A program made the translations under genes and the position numbers. From Pleurotus djamor (lineage: Eukaryota > Basidiomycota > Agaricomycetes > Agaricales > Pleurotaceae), in assembly GCA_029747585.1 (NCBI GenBank), contig JAPEVF010000810.1, positions 1 to 20,096 on the forward strand: a stretch of 20,096 nt of DNA, read 5' to 3'. Below, piece after piece: positions 1 to 9,928 of the stretch. Under the pieces are notes generated by a model. That model saw only the letters and a list, made by a program, of their open reading frames with translations. It did not search any database and was not told where the DNA came from. Positions within the stretch are counted from its first letter, which is position 1, and each line of letters begins with the position of its first letter.

Positions 1-112
1 AGGGTGAACCTGATTCAGACGAAGATTAGATTAGATTAGATATAAATGTAATCACAACTTGTATCTAATCATAATCCATGGCCCAGTCCATCTCGCGTGC
101 ACATCCAAATTA

Positions 113-150
113 TTCCCACACCAAATATAGTTTTCCCACACCGAATATGG
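113..150 (+). repeat. Two-copy 18-bp direct repeat
   Basis: TTCCCACACCAAATATAG (113-130) is followed after two bases by TTCCCACACCGAATATGG (133-150), 16 of 18 bases identical. No function is evident. Confidence 0.7.
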
Positions 151-304
151 CACTGCAGTGAGGAATATAGGCAGTATATGAATATTTAAATACATATTAT
201 AATACATTTACATGGCCCTCCAGGTTTTCCTGCGGATTTGGCCTAGGTTTCACCCTATATTCAGCAGATCCCAGCTGGGTTTGAATTGGCCCATATTAAG
301 GCGT

Positions 305-348
305 GGGCCAGGTTTTCCTGGGCGGTTTGGTCAAGAAAACCTGGGCCC
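305..348. repeat. Imperfect inverted repeat (potential hairpin)
   Basis: GGGCCAGGTTTTC at 305-317 pairs with GAAAACCTGGGCCC at 335-348, with a single one-base bulge and a 17-base spacer. The left arm core also occurs as a direct repeat at 220-232. It lies just outside the left copy of the large duplicated block. Confidence 0.6.
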
Positions 349-406
349 GTTGTCTTTTGTGCTTTCAGGTTTTTCTATGATTTAGGGTCTATTAGTACAA
401 GTAGTT

Positions 407-631
407 GTGGAGAAGGAGGTGAAGAGGGATGGACAGAAGGTGTCGCTGGCAGTCGTCGTAGGACTGTGCGTCTGCATCTTCGCTCTCGGGGTGGTGCTGG
501 CCTTTCTAGGCTTGAAGTGGGCTGGGTTGGAGGTGGGGAGGGTGTCTGTTCCGAATCCAGCGCCGCAGCAGTCTATATCAGAAAACGGGTTAGTACATAC
601 GATAAACAAGAAAAAAGTGATTTACTTGTAG
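407..631 (+). pseudogene. Truncated 3' exon fragment of the WD40/membrane-anchor gene
   Basis: An open stretch of about 74 codons ends at TAG 629-631 and matches the C-terminus of the gene at 17680-16176, including the hydrophobic anchor (LAVVVGLCVCIFALGVV). One residue differs: Leu here, Ala in the intact copy, caused by the two-base change at 497-498. The WD40 part, the upstream exons and the original start are missing, and the sequence left of 411 is unrelated. It is best read as a gene fragment carried along in the inverted duplication. A GTG at 407 and the lack of upstream signals make expression as a protein unlikely. Confidence 0.85.
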
Positions 632-739
632 GTAGGAGGGGGATATGTAGTTCGACAACAACATCGCATTGTATTTTCGACGTCGAGGCAAGGCCCTTGA
701 GACATTGGTTGGTGCACACGCGAGGGTTCCTATCCGGCT

Positions 740-818
740 CTATAATGTTGGAACAATATAGATGTGGATAGCAGAAGGCGGGAGGCTCGCATACGTCTAT
801 GACGCTGAAGCATCATAG
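740..818. repeat. Pair of 22-bp hairpin palindromes (CTAT...ATAG type)
   Basis: Positions 740-761 fold as CTATAATGTT / AACAATATAG with a GG loop. Positions 797-818 fold as CTATGACGCT / AGCATCATAG with a GA loop. Arms are 10 bp with at most one mispair each. The two units look related, and two of their differences are paired changes that keep base pairing. The same units recur inverted at 15989-16010 and 16046-16067. Confidence 0.7.
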
Positions 819-979
819 AGGCAGCTTGCCTGTGAGGAGTCCAACGTAAGGGAAGATGAGCTCGAACTTGGGGCGATGGCGCTAGCGCAGGCCACAGCCA
901 CCTGCCAAGCTGAACCAAACACAACCTTCGGGCTGACTCCACGCGCCAAATCTCAAGCTTTCCTTAGTAGTAGAACCGC

Positions 980-1085
980 CGTATACTACGAAGTGTTTCA
1001 ACGCTTCGTTATACGTCCTTTCACTCGCTCGCTTCCCTCCAGACCAGCATACGTATACTGCACTGTGTTAAACGCTGTGCTATAC
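980..1085. repeat. Pair of related hairpin palindromes (CGTATACT...TATAC type)
   Basis: Unit 1 (980-1015) has arms CGTATACTACGAAG and CTTCGTTATACG. Unit 2 (1052-1085) has arms CGTATACTGCAC and GTGCTATAC. Both share the outer CGTATACT...TATAC frame and a central GTGTT..AA.CGC core. The inner stem differs (ACGA/TCGT versus GCAC/GTGC) but stays complementary in both. They recur inverted at 15792-15827 and 15722-15755. Confidence 0.75.
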
Positions 1086-1110
1086 TGTCCTGTCTGTCTC
1101 AATATCAGAG

Positions 1111-1480
1111 AATATCACCCACACACGGTGCGTTGCTTTCACCCTACGGTTTCCCTTTATATCCCATCGACGTGTTACTCGAATTTATCGGTCTCCAGTT
1201 GAAAGCAAGTTCTTAACCAACTTGTTCTCTGTTCCTTGCCTACTTTTGTTATCTGCCGGATCCGACAGTAACAACAGGCTCGCGAATGGAGTGGCTGTAC
1301 ATTGATTCTTTTGGGCGCGCGTTCAATCTCCCATATTCATCTACCCCTCCACCATCCCCATGATCCTGTCTGACTTTTTGAATACAGGAAATTTCAATCC
1401 AAGGACGAAGTCGAGTCTGAGGGATGTCCTTTTTATTATCTACAACCCAATGACTATCTAACGAATCAGTACAACAGATT
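1111..1480 (+). promoter_or_regulatory. 5' region of the oxygenase-like gene
   Basis: No coding feature is visible between the end of the duplicated block and the start codon at 1481. The stretch should hold the promoter and 5' leader of the downstream gene. A TTTATATC element at about 1155-1162 could act as a TATA-like box, but this is only a sequence resemblance. Confidence 0.35.
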
Positions 1481-3933
1481 ATGAACAAGCGTCACCGCGG
1501 GGATTCCAGCGGTTCACTCGCCGCCACCGAGCAAGAGCTTCTCCTGACAATTAAGGAACTTAGTGCCCTGATTGTGTCCGAGAAGACCAAACACCCTAAC
1601 GAAGATCCGGGGAGTCTGGCATTACTCGGCGGCTACGAAGAAGACGACAAGGCTGAGGAAGTTGCACCGCCCGGGAAGACCGTTCATTTCAAGGCTGCCG
1701 ATCCGGATAATGATTTCAGGTTGGCGGAAGCGAAAGGCGTATCCGTAGATGGAGAAGCCATCCGTAAGCACCCCAATCGCCAATTCAAATATCACGACTG
1801 ACTTTGCAACGCTAGGCATAGATTTTGATGAGCTACGCAGCACCCTTCGCCCCCCACCTACGCTTCTTGATGAAGATGAGAATCAATCCACACCCATGCC
1901 TCTGGCTGAAGCACCTCAATCTACACCTACACCGACGGCTGAAGAGAAAGGTCAGCCCAGAAGGGTCGGCCAATGCCGCCACTCAGCACTTGATTGGTAC
2001 CTTCCCGGAGATTCCCCTGAAGTCTTTCGGAAGCCGGAACCAATGGACATGCCTGGAAGAGCGGCTTACCTCAATGCTCGTTCCAAACCCTCTTCGCTTT
2101 CTGTCGGCGTAGCTAAGCTACTAAATCGTATCTTGGGAGAAGTCATCCTTACTTGGCCAAGACAACCATCTGAGGTTGTGGAAGCTTCGCTTCGCTTAGT
2201 CAATGGGTTCATATTTGTTCACGAATGTGTCAAACCCATCTATGACAAGTGGCTCCTGGTTGTTCAAAACGGCGGAAGAGGCACGGGGGATCCTCGCTCA
2301 GCTAATGACCTTGACTACGATCAACTGGGGGAATTGGTAAGTCACCATGACCTTGAACTCCCCGTCTTCAATCAAAACTCATTCAGCTATCAGATATCCA
2401 ATAATGGTGATGATCTTGCAGGCGCGGCGAAAGCGCGAGCTACTCATGATCAAATGCTCCTCAAGTTCCTTCAGCTTTGCAAATTTGTGGAAGCCGGTGG
2501 AGACTCCTGGAAGAAGTACGGGTTCAAGGCGAAGGTCTCACCATCTCTCTGTGAGGCGATTGCGTTCGCGGCGCGTGAAAAGAAGGAAATCCAGGCCTAT
2601 CGTCAGCTGGGACTTGAAGCCTACAACAATGCTACCTGGCTTAGATGTCAAAAGTGAAAACTGTTTCTTATAACCTTTTTGCCTCGCTAATTCACCGTCT
2701 CAGGGCTCCTGCCAAAGAACTGGAGAAGATGAAGGGCAAAGTTATAATTGAGTCCGAGGAGATTCTTCGGATGGGCGTCCAGTCGGGAGCTTTCAAAGAG
2801 GACGAATGTCACATGATAGACGACTCATGGACCCGCATATGTCGACCTGGTCCCATTGGCAAGACTTTGGAACCAATCATCCTTTGGTCTCCTAGGACTG
2901 CGAAAGATTTCCGGCCTACTGAGGACAAAATTGTGGGTTCTAATTCTTTTATGAGACTGTATGATGCTCAAGATCCGCAGTTTGGAGCCGTCCTCTATGG
3001 TGGAGACGTTCGAACAAATATTACCTCCGCCTACGGACAAGCAACAGTTGAACTCGCCATGAATGCGATGGTCAATGCCATCCAGTAAACCATCTACCAT
3101 CTACACCTTGAACCGCACTAACATGATGCCCAGATCCCGTGAAAACGTTAAGAGGCATATGATCACTATTGGCACATTGGTCAAGACGTCAATGGGCAAA
3201 ACCTCTACGAATGGTGTCTCACACGACATTTCCATTCACGTTGACGCTGCAGGTCCTCAAGCTAGAGAAGCGACTCGGTTGAAAATACAAGAGCAACAAT
3301 CCCTTCGTGTCGAAATCACTCGGGCTACCCCAAGTACGATTTTTCTTATTTTTTCTCTGACATTTCTGACGGATGCTTAAGTCCTTCAGCTACGCATGTT
3401 TGCATATTTGGAAGGATTCATGCCCCACTATGCCGAGCGTCAGATGGTTATCCTTTCACCTCTTCCATCCATAACCGTTCTCATCCATATTTTACCAGCA
3501 TGTGGCCAGGACGTCAGGACTTGTCAATCGTCTTGGTACTCCAGATACGACGGCTTTTGCGTCCTATGGCTATGCTGCCGCCTTTCATGTTGATGATGAT
3601 GACACCATCACCGAGGGGTGGATTTCAGGACGTAGCTCCAATGTCAGTAATTTCGCCGAATAAACAATTTGCCTCTAATCTCCTTTGTAGATACAATCGG
3701 ACGAGAGTAATTTTGCTTGGGCGGACTTTAAAGTCCTCCTTGAGCTCGAGCAGCATACTCACTGGACATGGGATGCCAAACACCATCACCATGGCACATC
3801 GATGAACCGCCTCTGTGCCCAGAAACCAAACTCCTGGAAGACATGGGCCAAGCATCATCCTGAAGATGGTCAATGGTCACGCGCCAATGTTATCACCCAT
3901 GCAACAGCATTGGCAAAGAAAGCCGGGCGTTAA
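1481..3933 (+). CDS. Multi-exon protein with C-terminal TET/JBP-like 2OG-Fe(II) oxygenase domain
   Basis: Seven exons fit: 1481-1763, 1816-2653, 2704-3084, 3134-3333, 3382-3446, 3499-3642 and 3691-3933. All six introns are 48-52 bp with matching phases, giving 717 residues and a TAA stop. The first two thirds (charged N-terminus, Pro/Thr-rich stretch near 105-130, helical middle) match nothing I know. The last 130 residues carry FHVDDDD (His619, Asp621) and, about 50 residues on, W.WD...HHHHGT (His671) with an Arg soon after. Fungal TET/JBP-type dioxygenases, which oxidise methylated bases, use such an HxD...H iron site, and in basidiomycetes they travel with transposons. The assignment rests on this motif pattern and is tentative; another double-stranded beta-helix oxygenase is possible. 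GTAAGT at 2337 with AG at 2393 could remove a further 57 bp in frame. The gene reads inward from the left duplicated block. Confidence 0.65.
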
Positions 3934-4238
3934 TCAGTATGTGCCTTGAAGCTCAGGTGTCTTTGGCTGGCTATTCACCGTCTCCATGTGACGTGCATAT
4001 GAATGACTGAGTTCAGAGATCATCGGACATCATGGTTTTTCTCCACACTGGGCCTATTGAATAGAGGTTTGGTGAACGCTTTTGCCTTACCTCTTTCTAT
4101 GTCTCAATTTCAACACTTAGTTTCTTTGACTAGCAAGTCACACATTCAATATTATGTACATATTTTTATATACAAATCAATAGATCGTTCTCAAGAAATT
4201 GGTGGATAGCCCGGCGATGGTGAGGCAAGCCTTCAGCA
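3934..4238. other. Intergenic space between convergent genes
   Basis: The oxygenase-like gene ends at 3933 and the membrane-protein gene ends at 4239 on the other strand, so this is shared 3' flanking DNA. It includes an AT-rich stretch (about 4140-4190) that could serve polyadenylation. No gene is visible. Confidence 0.5.
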
Positions 4239-4781
4239 TTAGATGGCTTCTAGGTTATACTTGCCCATGCTACCTCGAACTGGGCTTTCTTCGCTATCGG
4301 TTGTAAGATGAGTGGAGTTGAAGAAAAAATCTGCTTGGACGTACGAGGCAAGATTAGAGGCTGCAACCAGATGGGTGACCTGGACTTCGGAGTCTTGAGA
4401 GCTACAAAGATATCGTTAACAAAAGTTCACAAACTATAACAGACAATACTCACAAAGCAGAGACGGCCCTGGGGGGCGACGAGATATTTGGGAATGCATC
4501 AAGGATGAAGCTTAGAGAGGACCTTTGAGGGCGGCGAGGTCTTTGTGGTGGCCGAGTGCGAGCTGTTGAGGTAGTTTACTCTCAATGTGACTTCACTGGC
4601 AAAGTGAGCACTTACACCTGATGTCCTGGAGAGATCGCCCACGACTTCCTGAGCCCCACCAGAAAACGATGGAACCGCATAGGATCCCAACGAGAACAAC
4701 AGCCAGACCAATAATAAAGATTCCAGCGTCTTTATTAATGAACTCATCCCAAGAAATTGTACGAGAAGTGATGACTGGCAT
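4239..4781 (-). CDS. Small single-pass membrane protein, function unknown
   Basis: Three exons on the minus strand fit: 4781-4616, 4562-4454 and 4401-4239. The introns are 53 and 52 bp with strong donors (GTAAGT, GTGAGT), phases agree, and the product is 145 residues ending at TAA. Residues about 20-43 form one hydrophobic membrane segment (AGIFIIGLAVVLVGILCGSI) followed by WWG and a basic Arg/Pro-rich region (RTRPPQRPRRPQR). A polar tail ends in KYNLEAI. There is no cleavage-like site after the hydrophobic segment, so a membrane anchor is likelier than a signal peptide. I recognise no family. It lies downstream of the transposase on the same strand, about 550 bp away, and converges with the oxygenase-like gene. 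Exon logic is good but the function is open. Confidence 0.6.
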
Positions 4782-5331
4782 GGCGAATGCTTAGTAGTTC
4801 TGGGGAGGGTGTACAAGGGAAGAAAGAAAGGGATGCGAGATTGGGGGGCGAATCCAGAGCCTAAGTAGCGAAGGACAAAGCTCAACTGACTAATCAAACG
4901 AGGGCAAGAATTCTTCGAACCAAATAAACAATAGACGGGAATAGGTAACAATGCAACGAGGGGGTTCTTCCTTTGTCCAGTAGCGAATAGCAGGGCAGGC
5001 TTTGAGTTTAAGTGTACGTAGATTCAGGAACGTGGGTGGTACCGAGGAAGAAAGAGACACAAACCCCAAGAAGGGTAAGGCGGAGCATCAACGGCGTTGC
5101 CGTCAATTACAGATGAGAAGTAGCTTCGGTGAGAATGCGGGAAACAATATTCTTTAGAGCAAATCTGACTTCCTGGAGCTAACCCCTCCACACGAAAATC
5201 CGATAGAAACATAATGACAGAACTTGAAATGTCCATGGATGCCGAAAAGGTAGCCTATCCAGAGGCCCAAGCGATTTGATGGCCCATTCAAGGAGGACGG
5301 GGGACAGCTAGTAAGCCACGCAAAGGTAGAT
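4782..5331. other. Intergenic region between transposase 3' end and membrane-protein gene
   Basis: The region holds the transposase 3' end and the upstream region of the small membrane-protein gene. An open stretch at 5236-5024 on the minus strand has no recognisable domain, and no splice pattern ties it to either neighbour. I see no clear terminal repeat of the transposon here. Confidence 0.45.
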
Positions 5332-8300
5332 TTAGACGTCCATCAACTTCAATATGATACAGCATCTCTCTGAAATGGTATAACGAGCTATGTGACACTC
5401 AACAAGTGTTATATCAACAATATCCTCAGTGTCGGCAAGCGTAGGGTCATATAGGAATGCAGGAAACCATGGGTAGCGAAGAAATGGATTTTGGGAGAGT
5501 TGATAAGTCTTGTGGGGGCGGATGTGTAGGAGTACCCGGTTGCCAGACGTACTGATAGATTGAATACTTCCAAAGCATGCATGTGTGGAGGAGAGTGAAG
5601 GGAGATATGATACGAGGCTGTTGCCCAGATGAGCTGAGGCGACAGAAAAATTGGCTCCTTTATACATATAATGGGCGGGACTTTGAGTACGTTTTGTGAC
5701 AGGATCAGAGAAAACAGCAGATCTGCGCTTGGAAGACACAAAACAGCGTTCAAACAGGCTCTTGAACTGCTTTACAACACCAGGGGCCTCTGGTCTGCCC
5801 AACCAACGGCGGATGTTGGCACCATGTTGGTATGAGCGCAAAATTGTTCTTTCTAATTCACCTAAAACAGGATAAGCACATCTGACGATGATGAATAAAC
5901 TCAATACGAACCTCCAATATGGTTGTTTGTGTTGAACTTCTGAAGGGTGCCAATGGTGCGCTCAAAAGGGAAACACCACCAGGACACAACAGGCCCGAAA
6001 AGGTGCAGAAAATCGTAGATATGAAAGGAGGCATGAACATTGGGTCGTGGATGATGGTTAACCGTATGAGGAAAGTTGGAGTGAAGACCCTCAACCCACA
6101 AGCAGAGAAGCCTACGGTATTCATCCATTTTTGCACTGTTTGTGGTATAAGAACACGCAAGGATTGAAGCTTGGAAGAGTGCCATTGTATGATCAAGCAA
6201 TGGGAGGTGTGTAGATGTAAGGAGGGAGCCGTCCTCTAGACATTGAAGCAATAGAGCAATGGGGATGTGAACAGCACTGAGTATACGCCATTCAGCTGCT
6301 TTGATAGTCCCTGCAGCAGTGTCTCCGTAGTTATGAGGGACCGAATCAAGCCATGAAGGTGTTACGATGTTATGGATGACATCTTGAATCAGATCGAGAG
6401 TCTGAGATGTAATGAAAGGCGGAACCGATGATTTGTTGCCATCTTCTAAGGGCTTAGTTTTACGCTGAAAAGCTATTAGACTAGGAGAGAAACTGAAGAG
6501 TCTGACTGCTTACCCATTCAACGAGAGCTTGAGCGAGGGATTTCTTGGTGACGGAGGCCGGTTTTGGAACGTTCGGATTGAACAGACCTAGACTATACGC
6601 GACGTATATCAAAGGGGGCTTGTTGAAACGAAGGAGGGCCTCCGTCAACTGCTTTTCAGCACCATTAACATTCATTGGATCAACGACTAGGGGTTTCACA
6701 AGAAGGCGGTGTATTTTGGCTATGTGATCGATTTCCTTTTCCGAATTGACTTGACAAACTTTTGGACAATCTGGATCGTATGGTGTCCACTGATGGGCAT
6801 AGGCTGCTTGAGGCTGGGACGTTGTCTTTGGAAGTTGCGCCCTATCAAGGCAGAGAACATGGCGACAGTGATAGTGGATTATCCCCTCAAGTAGACAATG
6901 CATCGAATCAACAACCAACATCTTCGACGGATCCCAATAGGGCAATCGCCATAATTCTGACCATCGGACACCATGCTTATTGAAAATCCGATGTTGCTCG
7001 GCAATGGTCACAGCATTATGGTACTCGTAGGATATTGTTTTCAGCTGGACAATGTCTGGGGGTAGCCACTGCTCGTGATCTGTGCGATACATGGTTGAGC
7101 GGCCATAGCATTGACATACGGTGCAAAAGTGGTGTGAAGTCGGGGCAGCATTCCCTGAGACCTTGCGTGCTGCAGGAAAATCATTCAGGGAGATGGCAAT
7201 GGCATATTCCATGTGCCTTCCATTCTCTGGATTACTTGCGGTGGAAGTGAGGTGATACCCAGGAGACCACCCTTCGACAGCCTCATCAATGATTGGTCGT
7301 AGAAAATGGCACATGGTCTCAACATCCGGTTCTTTAGGACCTGGGAAAACAGCAGCAAGGTGTAGATTCTCGGGGAGGTAACGGATGTGGTCTGGAAGGG
7401 CAATGTTAGACAAGGAGACAATGCCAATTGACTCGTGGTTTCCCCGCTGTCTATTGCCATTCGGATGGAAGAAATCGACATGCATCGCGAATGCGAGGCG
7501 AAGCTTGTCCCCACGATTGACAAAAAGCTTATCAGAATCAGGGCCCTTGAAATCTCTGAAAAATTGAGCATCGAATGCGTCCAAGATAGGACCATTGTGC
7601 AAAGCATTTGTAACTCTGTCACAGGCAGCGTCGCAGAGTTGTTCCAGCTCAAGATTTGTCATGCTACGAGCAATGTAGTCAACTGTCGATGCGACAAGGT
7701 AAGGTTTGACTGGACGGCGCTTGCCCAAGCGGTAAGTGAGCAAAGGGGTATTGCAACGCATTCGTCCTGTTTCGCCAGGAACCTCATTGGTGCAAAATGC
7801 CGGATACTCCATTTCAGTGTGAAGGTTGTTGACTAATGGAGGGTGGGTGAAGCTACAGGATGGACAGACGGCATATTGGGTTGTCTTGCTATCAATGTCG
7901 AACCTTTTAAGGCATGTATAGATGCTGGTAGGTAACTGATTGATTATGTTTTGATCATGTAAGCTGTGAGCCGTGTTTCCAGATGGTTGGGGGGTCTTGG
8001 TGGCGATTATCATATGAACAAGAAGGTTGACAGTTTGAATGAGAAAGTTTGAGATGTTGGTACTGATGTGGGCAACGAGATGGCAAGTAAGACCAAGAAG
8101 AACCATTATTTGTGATATTTCGTTCAGCGAGGACAAAGAATTATCCTGTAAGTATCCTGTGGATTGGTTCATAGGGAGAACAAGTGATGGTAACGAAGAA
8201 AGCTTACCAGTATCATACACAATCGGACAAGTATCATCGGATGACGGTAACTGATGGGATAAGACGCTGATCCGACCATCCAACCGTTGTAGATACTCAT

Positions 8301-9027
8301 GGACCTGAGCACGTTGCGGACTGTTTCTTGTGATTTTTGACAGGGACTTGCTATTGGACTGTAGGGAACGTGATGCAAGAGCCAGAGAGGTACGTGTCAA
8401 AGCAACACCATTGGCTTCGTCAAGAACACCCAGGTCCTGATCAATGGCGCGCAGGTTCTTCTCAATTGCGTTCAGCAGATCATGGTCGGTCTTCTCTTGA
8501 TGGCGGCGCTTTGTTTTCTCTAAATAGTCATCATGCCAACCTGGACCATCCGAGGTGTTTAACACCAGGGGGGGCAGGGATGGAGGCGAAGAAACAGAAG
8601 TATGACTTGGACCAGCACTGTCCGCAGCGTTTAACACTGAGGAGAGCATGGTGGGAAGGAATGAAGTAGACAGTTCATCAGACAAATCTTGGGAGAGAAG
8701 GGCGGCTGCCGAGGAGTCAAGTCTGCTGGCTTGGTCACGACGGGCAGGGAAAGCCGTTGATGGAGTCTCTGACAGAGTAAGCGAAAGGAGTTGTTCTCCA
8801 AGGCAGTCAACCTCGGATTCGGTTGCGGTGGGTGGATCGATAGAGGCTTCGGGAGGGAGCTACGGAAAAGTCAATAGTTAGGATAGCAGAAAACAATAAG
8901 ATGGGAGGTATACCTTTGGTGGTGAGCTTGCCGCAGCCTCTAATTTATGTGCGTAGAGGTCTCTTTGGAGAACAGGATGGGGCCGAGGCAGGAGAGAACA
9001 TGTACAGTGGATAGAGCGTGGTGGCAT
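5332..9027 (-). CDS. Plavaka-type (EnSpm/CACTA superfamily) transposase
   Basis: Four exons fit: 9027-8914, 8859-6514, 6464-5912 and 5861-5332. The introns are 53, 49 and 50 bp, with consistent phases, giving 1180 residues without internal stops. The protein should cut and paste its element through a DDE nuclease fold. A Cys-rich cluster lies at about 370-415 (CPSC, then further Cys including RCNTPLL). The core carries HVDFFHPNG (Asp near 500), FPGPKEP, a CTVC zinc knuckle near 617-620, WDPSKMLVVDSMHCLLEG (Asp near 689) and TPSWLDSVP. FGPVVSWWCFPFERTIG supplies the likely catalytic Glu near 988. These are hallmarks of basidiomycete Plavaka/Tnp2 proteins and span the full family length. The start is the first ATG giving a spliceable N-terminus (MPPRSIHCTC). 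It is divergent from the 160-residue gene. An intact frame suggests a young, possibly active copy. Confidence 0.9.
8554..8566. repeat. 13-bp palindrome GGTGTTTAACACC
   Basis: GGTGTTTAACACC is a perfect odd palindrome within the transposase coding exon. It resembles the GTGTTAAACGC motif found at 8625-8639 and elsewhere in the window. It may be chance, because both sites encode a similar Val-Leu-Asn stretch of the protein. Confidence 0.4.
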
Positions 9028-9345
9028 ACAGGGAGTGGTGTTGTTGAGACCTGTGGAAGAATGGTCGACGGTGGGTACAGGATATTGGGAAAGGGAGGAA
9101 AGGAGTGAGATTGGGGATGAGTGGAACGTTACAACACAGGACAATTAGTATGTTCACAATACAAAGTCGTTCATGCCAATTTAACTATTTCTAAGCGGGG
9201 CTGGATCGAGTAGGCATGTGCGGACGTCGGAGCTAAGTTGCCGAATAAAACAATTGGCCTTGTTACTATGGGGCGGCAGGTAAAGCACCAGCTAAAAAGG
9301 CAGAAAGCAATCGTCCATCTTGTACACCATCCAATTTCGTATCAG
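9028..9345. promoter_or_regulatory. Divergent promoter region between transposase and 160-residue gene
   Basis: The transposase starts at 9027 on the minus strand and the 160-residue gene at 9346 on the plus strand, so these 318 bp should carry both promoters. I see no clear TATA box or operator-like repeat. The arrangement would allow shared regulation of the two genes. Confidence 0.45.
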
Positions 9346-9928
9346 ATGCCAAACCAACGCAAACGGATTTCACCGCAGCTGGTAAGAATGATCCTCACAT
9401 GTTGAAGCCAGCACAACTGACACAGACATGTAGGCCCCGATCCGACTTCGGGGTCGGTATTTTAGCATTGATGCTAGCACAGGTCAAGATTGCCTGATCA
9501 CGGTGGATCGCGAGGAAGATAACCCACAAAGCTGTCGATATCCATTTGTGGAGGGGGTGATGAAAGACGCGACCGGCTCCCCTTACAGAGTAGTGCAGCC
9601 GTATGTGCACGACATTTATCTACGATCAACAATCCGTCGCAAAAAGGTCGTCTATCGTGTCTTCTTCAAGAAACATAAGCGTCTACCACCGAATCAGGCC
9701 TTAGCAGGTGTTCTTGGGGAGGTGGTGATTCTGCGTGTCGCTGCGCGAAACATGGATTCGGTTGTCAACCTGCGTCCTAGCGACAAGGCTGTTGTTGATC
9801 GACTGGCAACGAGGTAAGTGTTCGACGTTTGACGCTATCCAACCTTACTGATTCAGCGCAGGCTGCTTCCCGAATTACGTCAATTGCAAGAGACAAAGAA
9901 GCGGGTTCCCCACGCGATAGACTTTTAA
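9346..9928 (+). CDS. Small basic protein of 160 residues, function unknown
   Basis: Three exons fit: 9346-9381 (only 36 bp), 9434-9813 and 9862-9928. The introns are 52 and 48 bp (GTAAGA and GTAAGT donors, CTGA branch sites), phases agree, and the stop is TAA. The start ATG gives MPNQRKRISPQL and joins in frame to IRLRGRYFSIDASTG. The middle is rich in Lys/Arg (RRKKVVYRVFFKKHKRLPPNQ), and a predicted beta-rich stretch follows (GEVVILRVAARNMDSVVNLRP). I recognise no domain. The basic patch could suit nucleic-acid binding, which is inference only. It sits between the transposase and the coiled-coil gene and could be an accessory gene of the element or an independent gene. Confidence 0.65.

Larger units (their letters stand above)
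1..410. other. AT-rich non-coding left flank with small repeats
   Basis: No convincing gene is visible. The stretch holds a short GATTA/TTAGA tandem run at 24-40 and an 18-bp direct repeat (TTCCCACACC.AATAT.G) at 113-130 and 133-150. A CCAGGTTTTCCTG motif occurs at 220-232 and 308-320, and an imperfect inverted repeat pairs 305-317 with 335-348. These look like transposon-derived or intergenic debris. The flank ends abruptly where the duplicated block begins near 411. Confidence 0.5.
411..1110 (+). repeat. Left copy of a 0.7-kb inverted duplication
   Basis: This block is the reverse complement of 15701-16396, and position x pairs with 16807 minus x. From 411 to about 1093 there are no gaps and only three substitutions: 497-498 (CT here, GC in the other copy) and 757 (T here, C there). 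A 4-bp TGTC-type length difference follows, and similarity ends near 1110. The copy begins inside a coding exon of the WD40 gene whose complete version is at 17680-16176. It includes that gene's last coding segment and its 3' flanking DNA with four hairpin-forming palindromes. Nothing of the gene upstream of that point is present, so this is the derived, truncated copy. Confidence 0.95.

Noticed and set aside
24..40. GATTA/TTAGA tandem run as a telomeric repeat
   Set aside because: Only about three units are present and the unit is not the fungal TTAGGG repeat.
411..1110. The 0.7-kb repeats as classical LTRs or simple terminal inverted repeats
   Set aside because: They are inverted, not direct, there are no reverse transcriptase or integrase genes, and the right copy continues into an intact host-like gene. 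No target-site duplication is visible outside 411 and 16396.
876..1202. Open stretch in the 0.7-kb block (also present inverted at 15931-15710)
   Set aside because: It lies in the palindrome-rich 3' flank of the WD40 gene, has no recognisable domain, and its frame runs through the hairpins. It is repeated only because the DNA is duplicated.
2337..2421. 85-bp intron (GTAAGT..TTGCAG) in the oxygenase-like gene
   Set aside because: Its removal shifts into a frame rich in Ser/Arg with poor coding character. The downstream frame used by the model is clearly better.
5024..5236. Minus-strand open stretch of 70 codons between transposase and membrane gene
   Set aside because: There is no domain, no supporting splice sites, and the transposase already ends at its usual C-terminus.
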